Positions 35,406 through 47,202 of a DNA stretch of 64,000 nt are shown in pieces. The stretch is taken from contig CM055077.1 of NCBI GenBank assembly GCA_029204045.2, positions 4,877,932 to 4,941,931 on the forward strand. The letters are read 5' to 3'. The position numbers and the translations under genes were made by a program. The stretch's first letter is position 1; each line of letters opens with the position of its first letter. The notes under the pieces are model-generated. The model made no database searches. It had not been told where the DNA came from and saw nothing but the letters and a program-made list of their open reading frames with translations. This DNA comes from Tillandsia leiboldiana (Eukaryota; Streptophyta; Magnoliopsida; Poales; Bromeliaceae).

Positions 35406-36777
35406 TGTAGAGTTATGAATCCCAAAGGATCTAAATAGGTACTATCAAACAACTAGAGGGGGGGTGAATAGGTGTAATACTTAAAAACTCAATCTCAGTG
35501 CAAAATAAAAACCAATGCGGAAAATAAAAACAGCACACCGAGATATACGTGGAAACTCCAATCCAGGAGAAAAACCACGGGACCAACACGCAATAACAAT
35601 CCACTAAGAATAGAAGAATAACAAGGTGATTACCGACTCCACGGACTCAAACCCCTCCTTCAGCTTCTTCGGACCTTGCGCTGACCGGTTGGATATCCAC
35701 GCAATAACAATCCCTAAGAAAAGAAGAATAACAAGGTGATTACCGTCTCCACGGATTTAACCCCTCCTTCAATTTCTTGGACCTCGCGCTCCACCGTTTT
35801 GCCCGTCCACTGCTCACGTTCGAATCCACGAACGCACGCTTCGAATCCACGAAACGCCTTTAGCACACCGAATCCACGATGCCACGTCGAATCCACGACG
35901 CAAACTCAGTCGATAAGAATATTGACTTCGATGGTGATCCTCTGCTTAGATTCTCATTGAGGAACCGTAGAAGAAATCTCTAAGCAAAGATTAGATCAAT
36001 TCGACAAAAGATATGTTCTTGAAAGAACCATCGAATTGACCTAAAAGAGGCTATGAAGAAGATCGATAAAAACCTAGCCTCTAGGGTTGCTCTCAAGTGT
36101 TTTATAAATTGATCGGCCGTAGCTCCCACGTTTTTGAGAAACCCTAAGTGTCTATTTATAGTTTAGAAACCTTTGGAAAGAGATAAGAATCAAAAACTTA
36201 CCTTATCTGGAAATTTTCAGGACGGCGATCCGGATCGGATTTACTGCGATCCGGATCGTCGTAACGAGATTGACGATTCCAGAAAACCAAGGGTTCGGGA
36301 TCCGGATCGCATTGCCCGATCCGGATCGTTCATACAAATCAGAAAACTTAACATTCGGGATCCGGATCGGAAATTGCATGGATCCGGATCGAAGTCTTGT
36401 ATGAAGCAACAACCTTCGGGATCCGGATCGTTGGCCCTGATCCGGATCCTGAACATGTCCGAACACCAGTTTTTGATTATTATGAAATTAAAAATTCTTC
36501 CAAGTGTTTCTATACTATAAGAAAGTATTCGGATCACCAAAATTATTTAGTTAACCATACCTGATCCTTTTGAATACTTTCTTCTTGAGATTGATGTAAC
36601 TGATCCACAATTCTTCAACTTCAATCTTCAAGATTCAAGACACTGAGTGTCAACTTGAGCTCTTGTTGAATCTTCTCTAAGTCTTTGATTGCTGATTGAC
36701 AATTTGATCCCTTTAAGACTCCGACTCAACTCACTGACTTGACTCACGAAATATGCCAATACCAAAATGCCGTAACA
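35406..36777 (-). repeat. 5' LTR of element D (minus strand)
   Basis: 1372 bp, offset by 5028 from the other copy with one mismatch found. Palindrome array at about 36227-36448, long hairpins at 35940-36042 and four loop copies at 35822-35896. Confidence 0.95.
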
Positions 36778-37735
36778 CCTCGGTGGGGTCGCGCCCCTCG
36801 AGTGCCGCTCCGGAGCTGGGCCTGTTACTTTGTTATCGCGACTTGTCGACACAGTCCTTCTGGCTGGGCCCTTTTTGGGCAGTCACGGACGCCCTACGTA
36901 AGTCCAATCCTCTGTAGATGTAATGGCAGTAGGTGGGCGCATGTTTGACTGGACCCTATGTGGCAGTCAGTGTTGATTGGGTGATTGTATTATTGAGAGA
37001 TAGTTGATGCATCATGTTTCCATCTGTACCACCCTTGAGCATTTAGATAGAGGCATTGTAGCTGTAGAGTTATTTGCAGCCCTTTTCTTTCAGTACTGCA
37101 TTTGTTACTTTATGCCTCTCGTAGACTTAGTGGGCAGACCGTCGGGCTTGTTGGCGGTACCTACTGAGAACTACGTGACGGGACGGTGTAGTTCTCACAC
37201 CCATGGTTGGTGACTTCTCCAGGGACCTCTACTCCAATTCCTGCTGCTCCTGTTGCTGATTCCTCTGACCGAGGTAAGGGAGTCGCGAGCTAGATCCCTA
37301 CCAGTCTTCTGCGAGAGAGTAGATGTACCCCTTTGGTGATGTACTTGTACTGTCAGTGATTTTGGGATGTATCCCGTACTTTTTACTTTTGAGAGTTTTA
37401 TTTTCGAGAGACTTATGTATTGTGAGGATCTGACATATACTATTTGGAGTTGTATATATTTATTTCAGTAGATTACTTTTTCGCTCTGATATCTGTATAG
37501 TGTAGTATGATCTTTTGCAGGTTAGTCGCTTCGTCTATACGGGGCTTCCCGTATGGGCGGCGGATCTGTTGGCGGGCCCGGTCGCAGTTTCGACGCCGGG
37601 GCGTGACAGTCCAAACCATAACCCAAAATGTTTAAACACAGTTATTACTATTAGTATTCATGTCTCTTATATATATACCCAATCACAACCCTAATCTCAT
37701 CCGATTTGGGACTATTGGGGTGTCACACTATACTT

Positions 37736-38039
37736 GTAATAGCACTCAGAAATAGGAAGAATATCATATTCATATATATTTGTATAGATAAAAAAAATAA
37801 TTACACGTGGCAAAAAATAAGAAAAATTATATATAAATAAATATAGATAGATAGTAGGAAGCTTCTCTATTATAAAAAGTATAGCAGCCTTGTTTAATAT
37901 GCATATACAATAATTTTAGATTTTTAAAAGATATATATGTTTGTTATTCATTTACAAGAATATATTAAGCAGTTAATAAATGATAATAAGAAATATTATA
38001 TCATAAGAACAATTTATATTTTAAATGACAAATTTATGG

Positions 38040-38077
<38 letters not shown>

Positions 38078-38082
38078 ACAAA
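37736..38082. other. AT-rich intergenic DNA with an A36 tract
   Basis: No ORF. A pure adenine run (about 38039-38076) ends 6 bp from the ATL stop codon. On the gene strand it is poly-T, so it is not a retroposed poly-A tail of that gene. Confidence 0.7.
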
Positions 38083-38844
38083 CTACTGCTGCCTTTCTAA
38101 ATCCTCCGTTTCCACTCCATGCACTCTCCTTCCGGACCCCCACTCTCCGCTCATCATCTGCCGCAACGACGACCCGAACCTCGACGACGCCGATGACGCC
38201 GCCTTCGGACCTGACGACAGCACGCCTCCCTCCACTTCCGACGTCGAGGGCTGAGAAGGCGGCGGCGACGGCAGCACGTCTTCTTGCACCATCACCGCAG
38301 GTGGCGTCGGCAGCGGCTGCACCACACTCCGACACACCGGGCACGACGAGCTCGACCGGAGCCACGTGTCGACGCACTCCTTGTGAAAGACGTGTCCGCA
38401 CCGTGGCAGCCGCCGCAGAGTCTCTCCCTCCGCGAACGCGCCCAAACACACCGCGCACTCGCCGCAAGTGATCGCCGTCCCGGCGGCGTAGACGGCGATA
38501 GGGCAGTAAGGGAACGAAGGGAGGGAGGTGATCGCTGCGGAGTCAAGACCGCCTTGCTGGGGGCTGCTTTCTACAGCAGCAGCGGCATGTTGGAAGCGGA
38601 GGAGACTTGCGGTGGCGGCGCGGCTGCGGTGGCGGAGGTAGAGGAGGTAGAGGTGGAAGAGGACGAGGAACGAGGAGCCGAGCATGAGGCAGAGGATCGT
38701 GGTGGTGACGATGTTCCTCGAGGCGGAGTTGGAGGTACTACTTGCATAATTCTTGGCCTGGTCGACGAACCACTGTCGGGGCGGGGCCGCCGTCATCTGC
38801 GGGAGGACGTGGTTGGCCTGCAAGAGGTCTCGTGGTAGGTTCAT
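38083..38844 (-). CDS. ATL-type RING-H2 E3 ubiquitin ligase
   Basis: 253 aa, single exon, as usual for ATL genes. A hydrophobic membrane segment lies at about residues 47-70 (TTTILCLMLGSSFLVLFHLY), then a short basic stretch. The GLD motif is at 99-101 (GGLDSAAITSLP). The RING-H2 finger spans residues 130-171: C130, C133, C149, H151, H154, C157, C168 and C171, with Trp161 after the sixth ligand. This combination (N-terminal membrane segment, GLD, RING-H2) defines the ATL family. Such proteins transfer ubiquitin from an E2 enzyme to target proteins at membranes, often in defence or stress responses. The C-terminal 80 residues are Ser/Pro-rich. GC-rich codons contrast with the AT-rich flanks. 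It is the only clear host gene in the window. The specific target and orthologue are unknown. Confidence 0.92.
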   Translation of the reverse strand: MNLPRDLLQANHVLPQMTAAPPRQWFVDQAKNYASSTSNSASRNIVTTTILCLMLGSSFLVLFHLYLLYLRHRSRAATASLLRFQHAAAAVESSPQQGGLDSAAITSLPSFPYCPIAVYAAGTAITCGECAVCLGAFAEGETLRRLPRCGHVFHKECVDTWLRSSSSCPVCRSVVQPLPTPPAVMVQEDVLPSPPPSQPSTSEVEGGVLSSGPKAASSASSRFGSSLRQMMSGEWGSGRRVHGVETEDLERQQ

Positions 38845-40127
38845 GGTGGTCGACAGTGGTAGGTGATAAATAACAATACGATTACTTGTGTGTGAGGTAC
38901 ATTAAGTGTAAGTACATGGCTTTGATATTTTGAGCCTCTTATTTTCTTAAGACCCGAAAAAATGAAGGTCTACTGAAAAGGATGAGGGAGAAATTTGGTT
39001 TTAGCGATGTTGACAAATAATTTGTTCAAGAAGACAAGTTAGAAAAAAAAAGATGCCATTGATATTTTTCCCAAATAAACCAAGAGTCAGTTTGGATGCA
39101 TCATGCATCAACATTTTTTACTATTAAAATTTTGAAAAAACTATAAAACAAAAGAACGAAAAGGCCTATTATTATACAACACGTAAGATCCTTTATAGAG
39201 AAATTAATGCTGAGTTTACGACAAAAAAAAAAAAATGTAAACTTTACAATTCCTAATTCAATAAATTTTTTTAATTAAAAAATAAATGATAAAATCGACT
39301 AGTGTAGTAGGTAAACCATTCAAAATATGTTTTGTATATCAAAATTATAATAGGCTAAATGAAGATGAATGGTTTTGATTTTTTTTTTTCCTTTTGAAAG
39401 GAAATAGCTTGAATTCTTAAGTCCCCCTCCCTGCGGGGCGTTGACTGAAGCAGGAGTAGACGAGACTTTTTTTTTTGACTCAAGAATTTTTGTCCTTGAG
39501 CACATTTATTAGATTTGCCCTAAAATTATTTTGGACAAATTTAAAATTTAAAATCTAAATTTAAATTTAAAATTATAATATTAAATTTAAATTTTGAGTT
39601 TAAAATTTAAATTAGATTTTAAGAAACAAGAATGATCTTATAGGTTTAGTAACCATAAGACAACTAGACTCAAAAATATACTTATAATTTATAAATAGAA
39701 GATGGTTGTTTGCTACAAAGTCTTTTTCCTATTACAAAACGACTGCCTTTTACTTTATTTCAAATTTTTTCATTTTACAGCTTTCTAGAAGTAATTGTAT
39801 TCTAATTTTAGCTCTAATTTAGGATTTGTAAAGAGAGCCTCCCTACTCATTCTCTACAATTCTCAAAGTTTTCCTGAAGAAATTAATGAAGTTACTTTAA
39901 TTCGGCTCCTATTTTCTGCTGACTTTTCATAAATCTTATTGTGTCTTAACCCAACAATTTTTATTTTTAGAGTAAGAATCTGGTTGAGTAGATTCCTTCT
40001 CAACCCGCCACTTGATTTGAAGAAACCTATCAATCAAGGATTAGTTTCCAGACGAAACTTTTTTTTAGTGAGGGAGGTTGCGGAGACTCGAATCCCAGTT
40101 GATGTTTTGGCCATGTGGTCAGTAGCG
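38845..40127. other. Intergenic DNA upstream of the ATL gene
   Basis: AT-rich, without a credible ORF. It holds poly-A and poly-T runs and a degenerate aaatttaaa repeat at about 39536-39615. The ATL promoter must lie in its first part, but I cannot place a convincing TATA box. Confidence 0.5.
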
Positions 40128-42936
40128 TGTTGACACCTTTTTTGAGTGTCGAGTATATTTGCGTGCAAAACGGATGCGAAAAACGGACTCAGTGGGATTT
40201 TTTGATAAAAAAACACTATTATTGTGTTTTTAGTGAATTCAAGCGCCCAATCCTAAGATTCGTGCGCCCAAATGACGGGGCTCATAGGCCGTTGACCGCG
40301 GGTCAAAGCGGGCATGTGGCGCATAGGGATTCGCCCGGCACGGCAGACGCGTGGCGCACGCGGCGCGATCGGCACGTACGCGCCACCATACCGCGGGGAC
40401 GTGTGGCGCACGCGGAGCGTTTGGCGCGCACCGCCTCAGCGGGGGACGCGTGGCGCGCGGGGAGCGGCGCAATGCGGTTTCAGGTGCTCTCCGGATGGCG
40501 CCACGTGGAGAGTGGTTTCCCGGCGCTGGATGCCTGGTGAATCCGGGTGCCCGAAATAGGGGATTTGGCATGAGGTTCAGTAGGTTCTATTTTGGATCCG
40601 AGTTAGCTCTTTTTTCCACCTCCTGGACTATAAATAGACTCTTTGCAACCAGAGAAGAGCCCTCTACCTTCTCCCACCATTGTTGGCTGATTTTGGATAG
40701 GTTGGAGAGCTTCTGCTTCATCTTCTTTCCTCCATTGGTAAGCTTGAAGTTTCCTGCAGCTATTGGCAGCACCGTCAACGTTTCTTCCTCGGCTTCCCGT
40801 GAGCTCTAGGACTGGAGTTTTGATCTGAAATTTGGAGGGGAGCTTCTAGTTTGGCAGATCTCGAAACTTTATATTGGTGGCAACCCTTCATTCTAGCTTT
40901 TGAAGAGATATTTTACACCTTCTTTGAACCCCTTGTGCACTGTTTGGAATTCCAGACAACGATGAATGTTTATGAGATTTCCTTATCTTTTGCTTATGGA
41001 TTTAAAGATTGAAAGGCTTCGAACAATTTTAGATTCCAAGACGAACAAGTGAGCACCCTGTTTCAGAATTTTTGAATGTAATTTGTACATGTAATCTCCT
41101 ATCTTTGTGGCTCAATGTACAGAAATATTGCATGCAGATTTTATGAACTCTATGTATTGATACATATTTTGGGAGCTATTTCATGGTCACTTTGGAGTCA
41201 TTATGATGAGTTAAGATCTTGGTTACATCCTTAAGATTATGGTGAGCAACTTTCTTTTTTGTTTCAGTTTGTGATCATATTTGGTTTAGCCTCTACATCA
41301 AGTTAAACTAGCTTGCTGAATTTGAAGCAGATTTTGGACAACACCTTGAAGATCAAGTCATTACTTGACTCTTAGGACTTGAAGTGAGATTTTCTTGGCT
41401 TCTTGAGTGTTCCTAAGTTGAAAGAGAACTTAGGAACCAAGTTTGGGATCTTCTTGTTGAGGTTTTAGTGCAGATTGTGCACCTTTTGCTTATAGTTCTG
41501 TTTGCTGAAATTTCTGTGCCTGAGTTAGTGTGTTTGCGGTTGTGCTCAATCCGACAAGAGCTTTGGTTCGAATCGTAGGAGCCTGAGGAACATGCACAAC
41601 GAATTTCAGCTCGATCGGATTACGAATCGACATGTTCCTGGTGGGTTGGATTTCCTCCGAAATCATCGGACTTCTCATTATGTCCATTATTGTAGTTAAC
41701 AATTTACTAGTCGTAGTGCTTACTATTGATGTATATGATAGTGTTAGAGTTGTGGAACTCTGACTAACACCCCTGTCATGTGCTGCCTGATATCTAACCA
41801 AGACACTAGAAAACTCTTAACTTGGGTATTTTAGCAATATTCAGACCTTCTACACTACTTGCATATTTCCCACTTGACTTAGAGTTTGTCCTCGCCCTGG
41901 TAGTAGGCTGAGTGGTCGGAGTAGTGTGGGATGCATGTTGCGCTCGTGCCAGGGGGCCAAGTGGAGTCGGGTAGCTGAGACTCGATCTTGTTCTAGTGTC
42001 GAAAGCCGTTTGGGTAGACGATGCTCCCGGGTCGTTGAGTATTTTTCAGTCGGTGTTGTTAGCTGTTGAGAGCTTGTGAATTTTTCAATCTGGTTGATCG
42101 CGGATTTGGATTATAGCCTGCATGAGCCATATTGAGCTCGACAGAGACGTGTAGTTGTTCCTCGGTGGGGTCGCTCCCCTCGAGTGCCATTCCGGAGCTG
42201 GGCCTGTTATTTTGTTTCTTTGCGCGACGTCGATGCAGTCCGAGTGGGATGCCCTACGTAAATCCCGTCCTTGGTGGATGTGTGGTAATATGTGTGCGCA
42301 GGTTTAACTGAACCCGGTGCGACAGTCTATGCGATTAGGTTGATTGAGCAGCTGCATACTATCATCTGTTTCACCCTTTGAGCATCATAGATAGAGGCAT
42401 GATAGGTGTAGATTTTATTCCAGCTTATTTCTTTTCCACTTATAGTAGTTTTGTTATCTTATGTCTCTAGTAGACGTAGTGGGCAGACCGTTGGTCTCGG
42501 AGACGGTACCCACTGAGAACTACTATTTGATATAGTTCTCACACCCTCCGTTGGTGATCTTTTTGTAGAGGCATCTACTCCTGTCCCTGCACCTGCTTGT
42601 TCCTCCGATCGAGGTAAGGGAGTCGCGAGTTAGATCCGTACCCGTCAGTGGAGAGTAGATATACCCACTTTTTAGAGGATTCGGTACTGTACCAGCTGGA
42701 TTGTATTTTATCTTTTGGCTTTGTGAGATAGTTGCATTTTGAGAATCTGACAGATGTATTTATGTATGTATGCATGTATGTTTTATTTGATAGCAATTTT
42801 ATTTCAGCTATGATATCTGTATAGTTGTTAGTTGCTATCTTTTGCAGATTAGATGCTTCGCCTATGCGAGATTTTCTGTATGGGTGGTGGATCTGTTGGC
42901 GAGTCCGGATCGCAGTTTCGGCATCAGGGTGTGACA
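40128..42936 (+). mobile_element. Solo LTR, Ty3/Tekay-like
   Basis: TGTTGACACC...GGGTGTGACA, about 2.8 kb with no coding domains. A GC-rich U3 (40280-40520) carries several near-repeats of the type gacgcgtggcgca and a CACGTG at 40502. The TATA box is at 40629-40636. The 3' half matches the solo LTR at 28248-37608. Flanks (tagcg and atctt) do not form a target duplication, so it is old or has a rearranged end. Confidence 0.6.
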
Positions 42937-43059
42937 ATCTTAGCATCGGCAAATACACCAATTTAATTTTTATTTTGCCTATACTAAGGATTTAGATATC
43001 AATTTCTCCTTTTCTCTCTCTAGATCTCTCTCTCTATTTCTAGTGTATTGTACATGTCG

Positions 43060-43869
43060 TGTAATGACCTGACCTGAACTTTTGCAAATAGCAGAGTTCT
43101 GGTGAGAACATGCTTGAAGGACTATTCGTATGGTAGTGGTGAAGTTTCAAGCTAGTTAGAGTGTTTTCGGCGTGGTTTGGAGCAAAAACGGAATTAAAAG
43201 AATATTGGACTTTGACCAATAGATTGAAAAACAATCAAGAAGAAATTGAAAACAAGTCCAAGTTGGGTTCTGAGAGTTTTGGAATAATTAGGAGAGGGTT
43301 GGAATCCCAAGGTGCAAAATTGAAAATTTTCCAACGAATAAAATCTAGGCGAAGAGGGGTTTAGGGTCCGGACCTTGATAGTAGAGACTGGACCCTGCCT
43401 GTGAAGTCCAAACCTTGAGGGCAGGGTTCGGACCCTCTCTACGAACCATGGAAGGTGACCTTTAGGGTCCGGACCCTAGTAGGAGGGTCCGGACGGTTAG
43501 CGAGGTTGTCTATGGGGAATGTTTGGGGACTGGACCTTGGTGGGAGGGTTCAGACCCTCGATGACAGAAAGTGAGAGGCATTTCTGTCATTTCCTATGGG
43601 AGGGGCTTATAAGGGGGACCCTACTCCCCCTTTTTTCTGTACGCACACACACAACACACACACCCTCACGCATTGAGAGAGAGATAGAGGGATCTTCTCT
43701 CCCCTTCTCTTTCATATCTCTTTCTCTCTCCCCGAAACTCGGCGCCCCAACGGAGTTCGACCTCAGAGTCGCGTGGGAGTGCCGAATCAAGTTTTCGACA
43801 TGCGTGGGAGCTCGTGGAGCTCACGGTCGAGGTTAGAATTTTCGGTAAACGGTAAGGATTCTTGTTAAA
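43060..43869 (+). repeat. 5' part of an LTR with GGTCCGGACC palindromes
   Basis: Begins TGTAATGACC. Perfect GGTCCGGACC palindromes are at 43365-43374 and 43466-43475, with several imperfect copies between 43365 and 43560. A TATA-like CTTATAAGGG follows near 43606-43616. Element C interrupts it at 43870. It may continue at 54918-55576, but no target duplication joins the two sides. Confidence 0.5.
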
Positions 43870-45147
43870 TGTTACGGATTTTGAGTTGGCGTAGTTTCGT
43901 GAAAGTTTCAAGTCTTGAAGATTGAAGGTGAAGAAAGTTGGATCATTTAACTCAATCTCAAGAAAGAAGAATTCAAAAGGATCAGGTATGTTTAACTAAA
44001 GATTTTGTGTGATCCGAATACTTCTCGTAGTGTAGAAATACTTGGAAGAATTTTTAACTGCATAAAAATCAAAAACTGGTGTTCGGACATGTTCAGGATC
44101 CGGATCAGAGCCAGCGATCCGGATCCCGAAGGTTGTTGTTTCATACATTACTTCAATCCGGATCGCAGCATCTCACGATCCGGATCCCGAACGTTGAGTT
44201 TTCTGAAATGTATGAACGATCCGGATCAGGCATTCCGATCCGGATCCCGAACGTTTGTTTTCTGGAAACCGTCTTTATTGCTACTGCAATCCGGATCGCC
44301 CAAATCCGATCCGGATCGCCGTCCGTAAAATTTCCAGAAATGTTAGGTTTTTGATTCTTATCTCCTTCCTAGGGTTTCTAACCTATAAATAGACCCTATG
44401 ACTCTTTTTCTAGGGTTAATCCAAATAGCCGTCATATTCTTATATCATCTTATACGGCTCTAGATCCACATATAGAGAAGAAAGGAAATCATTAGAGAAT
44501 ACTCTATGTTTCTTCATCTATATTGATTAGTTTGATTCTAGGTTTTCATACTCACATCTTGAGTTGAATCAAACTAATGAATACTTAGATGGTATTTCCG
44601 ATCTATCTTTGATCTAAGTATTCGGCGGATCATCACCACCAAAAACAACGATTTACCCCAAAAATCGGCGCGTGGATTCGCGTGTCCTTGTGGATTCAAG
44701 GTTCAACCGCTCTCGTGGATTCGGAGCGAGGCACGTTCGTGGATTCGAAGAGTGCTATTGGGTGAAGACCGTGGACTCGGTCGGACGTCGTGGATTCGAC
44801 GTTGGACGCCGTGGATTCGGCGTTGGGCGCAGATCGTGGATTCGAGAAGCGTCGCGGAGCGAGCGGAGAAGATCCTCTAGGAGCGTATGGAAAAGGTTGA
44901 GTCGTAAGTGTGTACGGTAAATCACCTTGTACGTGTTTTAATTCTAGTGGATTTCTGCCGAGTTATCGGTCCCGTGGTTTTTTACTCCGGTGATGGAGTT
45001 TTCCACGTAAAAATCTTGCGAGTTATTTTTTATTTCCGCATTGGGTTTTTATCGCAACGATTTTTGAGTGTTTATTCGTTTACACCTATTCACCCCCCTC
45101 TAGGTGTTTTTTCCCCTATTTAGATCCTTATTACATATAACCCAACA
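43870..45147 (+). repeat. 5' LTR of element C
   Basis: 1278 bp. The palindrome array (44097-44317) is shorter than in B and D-like in sequence. TATA at 44384-44391, long hairpins at 44526-44623, GTGGATTC array at 44667-44854. Loop copy 5 reads GTGGACTC. Confidence 0.93.
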
Positions 45148-45149
45148 AG

Positions 45150-45164
45150 TGGTATCAGAGCGGG
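45150..45164 (+). other. Primer binding site, initiator Met-tRNA (element C)
   Basis: TGGTATCAGAGCGGG, two bases after the LTR. Confidence 0.92.
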
Positions 45165-45180
45165 AATAGGGTTGTAAACA

Positions 45181-47202
45181 ATGGTTGAAGGTGGAAACAT
45201 CAACCGACCCCCGTTCTTCGATGGAACAAATTATGCGTACTGGAAAGTGCGGATGAAAGCCTTTTTAATTTCCATCGACGAACGGGTGTGGCAATCAATT
45301 GAATTAGGATGGTCTAATCCAACTGAATTTATTGGTGATGTTCACACCTTAAAACCTAGGTCGAAATGGACTAAGGAAGAGTTAGATTCATCTTCTTACA
45401 ATGGCAAGGGAATTAATGCTATCTTTAATGCCTTATCTCAAACTGAGTTCTCTCGCGTCTCTGCATGTGAGACTGCGAAAGAAATTTGGGATGTTCTTCA
45501 GGTTACACATGAGGGAACTAACCTCGTGAAGATTCAGGAACTGCAAATGCTTACGAGCAAGTTTGACTCTATCTTGATGGCAGAAAATGAATCTTTCACG
45601 GACTACTATACACGATTGCAAGACATCGTAAACTCATGTGCTAACCTGGGAGAGAAGATTCCAGAATTTAAGATTGTAAGAAAGATCTTAAGAACTCTTC
45701 CTGAACGATTTCGCCCAAAGGTTACAGCCATTGAAACTATTAAACACCCGGACGAAATACGTATAGAAGAATTAGTTGGTTCATTACAAACATATGAAAT
45801 GACGTTTACTACTAACAATTCTTCTGGAAAGACATCCACTTCTAAGTCTTCAGGTTATGCGTTGAAAACAACTAAGGAAGAAGACGCGGATACATCCTCC
45901 TCAGACGATGACGAGAACCTTTCTATGGAGGAATTTGAGAAGCAGCTCGCTCTCTTGACAAGGAAGTTTCGCCGCAACTTTCGAAGGGGTAATTCAAGCA
46001 AATCTCCATCCTTCGGAAAGTCGATCAAAGGCAAGGGTACTTCAAGTTACAAGTCAAGAAAGCAAGAGAACTTCTCAAAGGATAAGAAAAGTTCAGAGGG
46101 ACAACTACAATGCTTCAAATGTCGAGGCTACGGCCACATTGCAACGGAGTGTCCCAACAAGTATCCGGCAAAGAAGAAGGCGATGCAAGTCGTCACTTGG
46201 GATGACAACTCAACGTCAAATGAGTCGTCTTCAAGTGATGAAGAAAAGAGCTCCACGGCATTCCACGCGTCCATATCTTCACCCTTCATGTGCTTTATGG
46301 CAAGTACATCCGAGTCGTTGTCCAACTCCACTGTTGAAAAGAATGCAACGGACAATGAATCGGATGATTCGGAAGGTGAAGATTTTGCTCTAGCCTACCA
46401 CAGACTTTTGAGGGATTCAAAGAAAGTGGCTAAGCAAAACAAGAGTTTGAGAGGGAGAGTGCATGATCTCGAAGAAGAAGCAAAAAGTGCAACTTCTCTC
46501 TCAAACGCTCTTGAAGTGGAAAGGGAAAATCTGATAAAAGTAAATGTTTCCCTTCAAGAGTCCAATGAGCGTTTTGAGAAGGAACATACAAATCTGGTGG
46601 ATAAAGCGAATCACTTCTCAAAGCTCTACAACGCGGCTCGACAGGATAACCTGGAAATGACAAAGACCATTTTCCAACTCAAGGATGACTTACAGCGATT
46701 CTCTTCAGGAAGGAGTAAGTTGGATAGACTTCTTGGTCTTGGTCAATCAAATCGGTTCGGCCTCGGATACACTCAAACTGGAAACAGTCCAAGTTCGAGT
46801 GGGACAGTTTTTGTGCCTCAGTCGGTATCTCCTCCTCCGACACCGGAATTCAAGACAAACAACGACAACAAACCTACTTCATCCTCTTCGGAATCGTCAA
46901 GCACTAAGGTATGTTTTCGTTGTAATTTTGCAGGGCACATTGAAAGAAATTGCAAGATTGGAGCTCAAAGATCAAATCAACCACATCTTGCAATTGCTAC
47001 CAATAAGTTCACTCCCCGGAACTCAAAGAAGGATCTTTCTAAAGAAAAGGACATTGGTAGTACTTCAAACAAGACGATGACAAAAGAAAAAGATCAATCA
47101 TACAAGACGTCTTCATCAAGGAAAACTTCTCAACCATTGCCAACATACTCCAAAACTCAAAAGGTTTGGGTATGCAAAGGTGAAACCCTTCCTTGTCTTT
47201 AA
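45181..47202 (+). CDS. gag: Gag of element C, intact
   Basis: 673 aa. It contains an N-terminal copia Gag domain (FDGTNYAYWKVRMKAFLI), a UBN2-like region to about residue 200, and a Ser/Asp-rich linker. The CCHC knuckle CFKCRGYGHIATEC is at residue 311, followed by a coiled coil (about 400-520). A second knuckle, CFRCNFAGHIERNC, is at residue 578, and the basic tail ends PCL-stop. From about nucleotide 46890 to the stop it is much less similar to A than the preceding 1.7 kb, which suggests a recombined end. It stops at the point where A runs on into protease, so Gag is uncoupled from Pol. It could still assemble particles and act in trans on related RNAs, which is inference. Confidence 0.92.
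   Translation: MVEGGNINRPPFFDGTNYAYWKVRMKAFLISIDERVWQSIELGWSNPTEFIGDVHTLKPRSKWTKEELDSSSYNGKGINAIFNALSQTEFSRVSACETAKEIWDVLQVTHEGTNLVKIQELQMLTSKFDSILMAENESFTDYYTRLQDIVNSCANLGEKIPEFKIVRKILRTLPERFRPKVTAIETIKHPDEIRIEELVGSLQTYEMTFTTNNSSGKTSTSKSSGYALKTTKEEDADTSSSDDDENLSMEEFEKQLALLTRKFRRNFRRGNSSKSPSFGKSIKGKGTSSYKSRKQENFSKDKKSSEGQLQCFKCRGYGHIATECPNKYPAKKKAMQVVTWDDNSTSNESSSSDEEKSSTAFHASISSPFMCFMASTSESLSNSTVEKNATDNESDDSEGEDFALAYHRLLRDSKKVAKQNKSLRGRVHDLEEEAKSATSLSNALEVERENLIKVNVSLQESNERFEKEHTNLVDKANHFSKLYNAARQDNLEMTKTIFQLKDDLQRFSSGRSKLDRLLGLGQSNRFGLGYTQTGNSPSSSGTVFVPQSVSPPPTPEFKTNNDNKPTSSSSESSSTKVCFRCNFAGHIERNCKIGAQRSNQPHLAIATNKFTPRNSKKDLSKEKDIGSTSNKTMTKEKDQSYKTSSSRKTSQPLPTYSKTQKVWVCKGETLPCL

Larger units (their letters stand above)
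30378..36777 (-). mobile_element. Element D: young gag-only Sirevirus derivative
   Basis: 6.4 kb, minus strand, flanked by a perfect cctcg duplication (30373-30377 and 36778-36782). Both LTRs are 1372 bp and I find a single difference between them (31182 a, 36210 g), so insertion is recent. The internal region (31750-35405) holds a primer site, one intact gag and a 3' spacer. There is no protease, integrase, reverse transcriptase, RNase H or env-like ORF. The spacer after gag still matches the post-pol spacer of B (for example 32871-32960), which shows D arose by loss of pol rather than from an unrelated element. Confidence 0.93.
28248..37608 (+). mobile_element. Solo LTR, Ty3/Tekay-like, split by element D
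   Basis: Ends are TGTAGTAG...GGGGCGTGACA. Removing D plus one target copy leaves about 2.95 kb with no coding domains. Flanks are gccca (28243-28247) and gtcca (37609-37613), a 5-bp target duplication with one mismatch. The left part has a GC-rich U3 with CACGTG motifs (28575, 28657, 28829) and a TATA box (29088-29095). The 3' part shares blocks with 40128-42936, for example the segment around 30120-30200 and that around 41905-41985. Confidence 0.75.

Noticed and set aside
38025..38838. Plus-strand open frames of 148 and 184 aa
   Set aside because: Antisense shadows of the GC-rich ATL gene; one begins in the poly-A tract.
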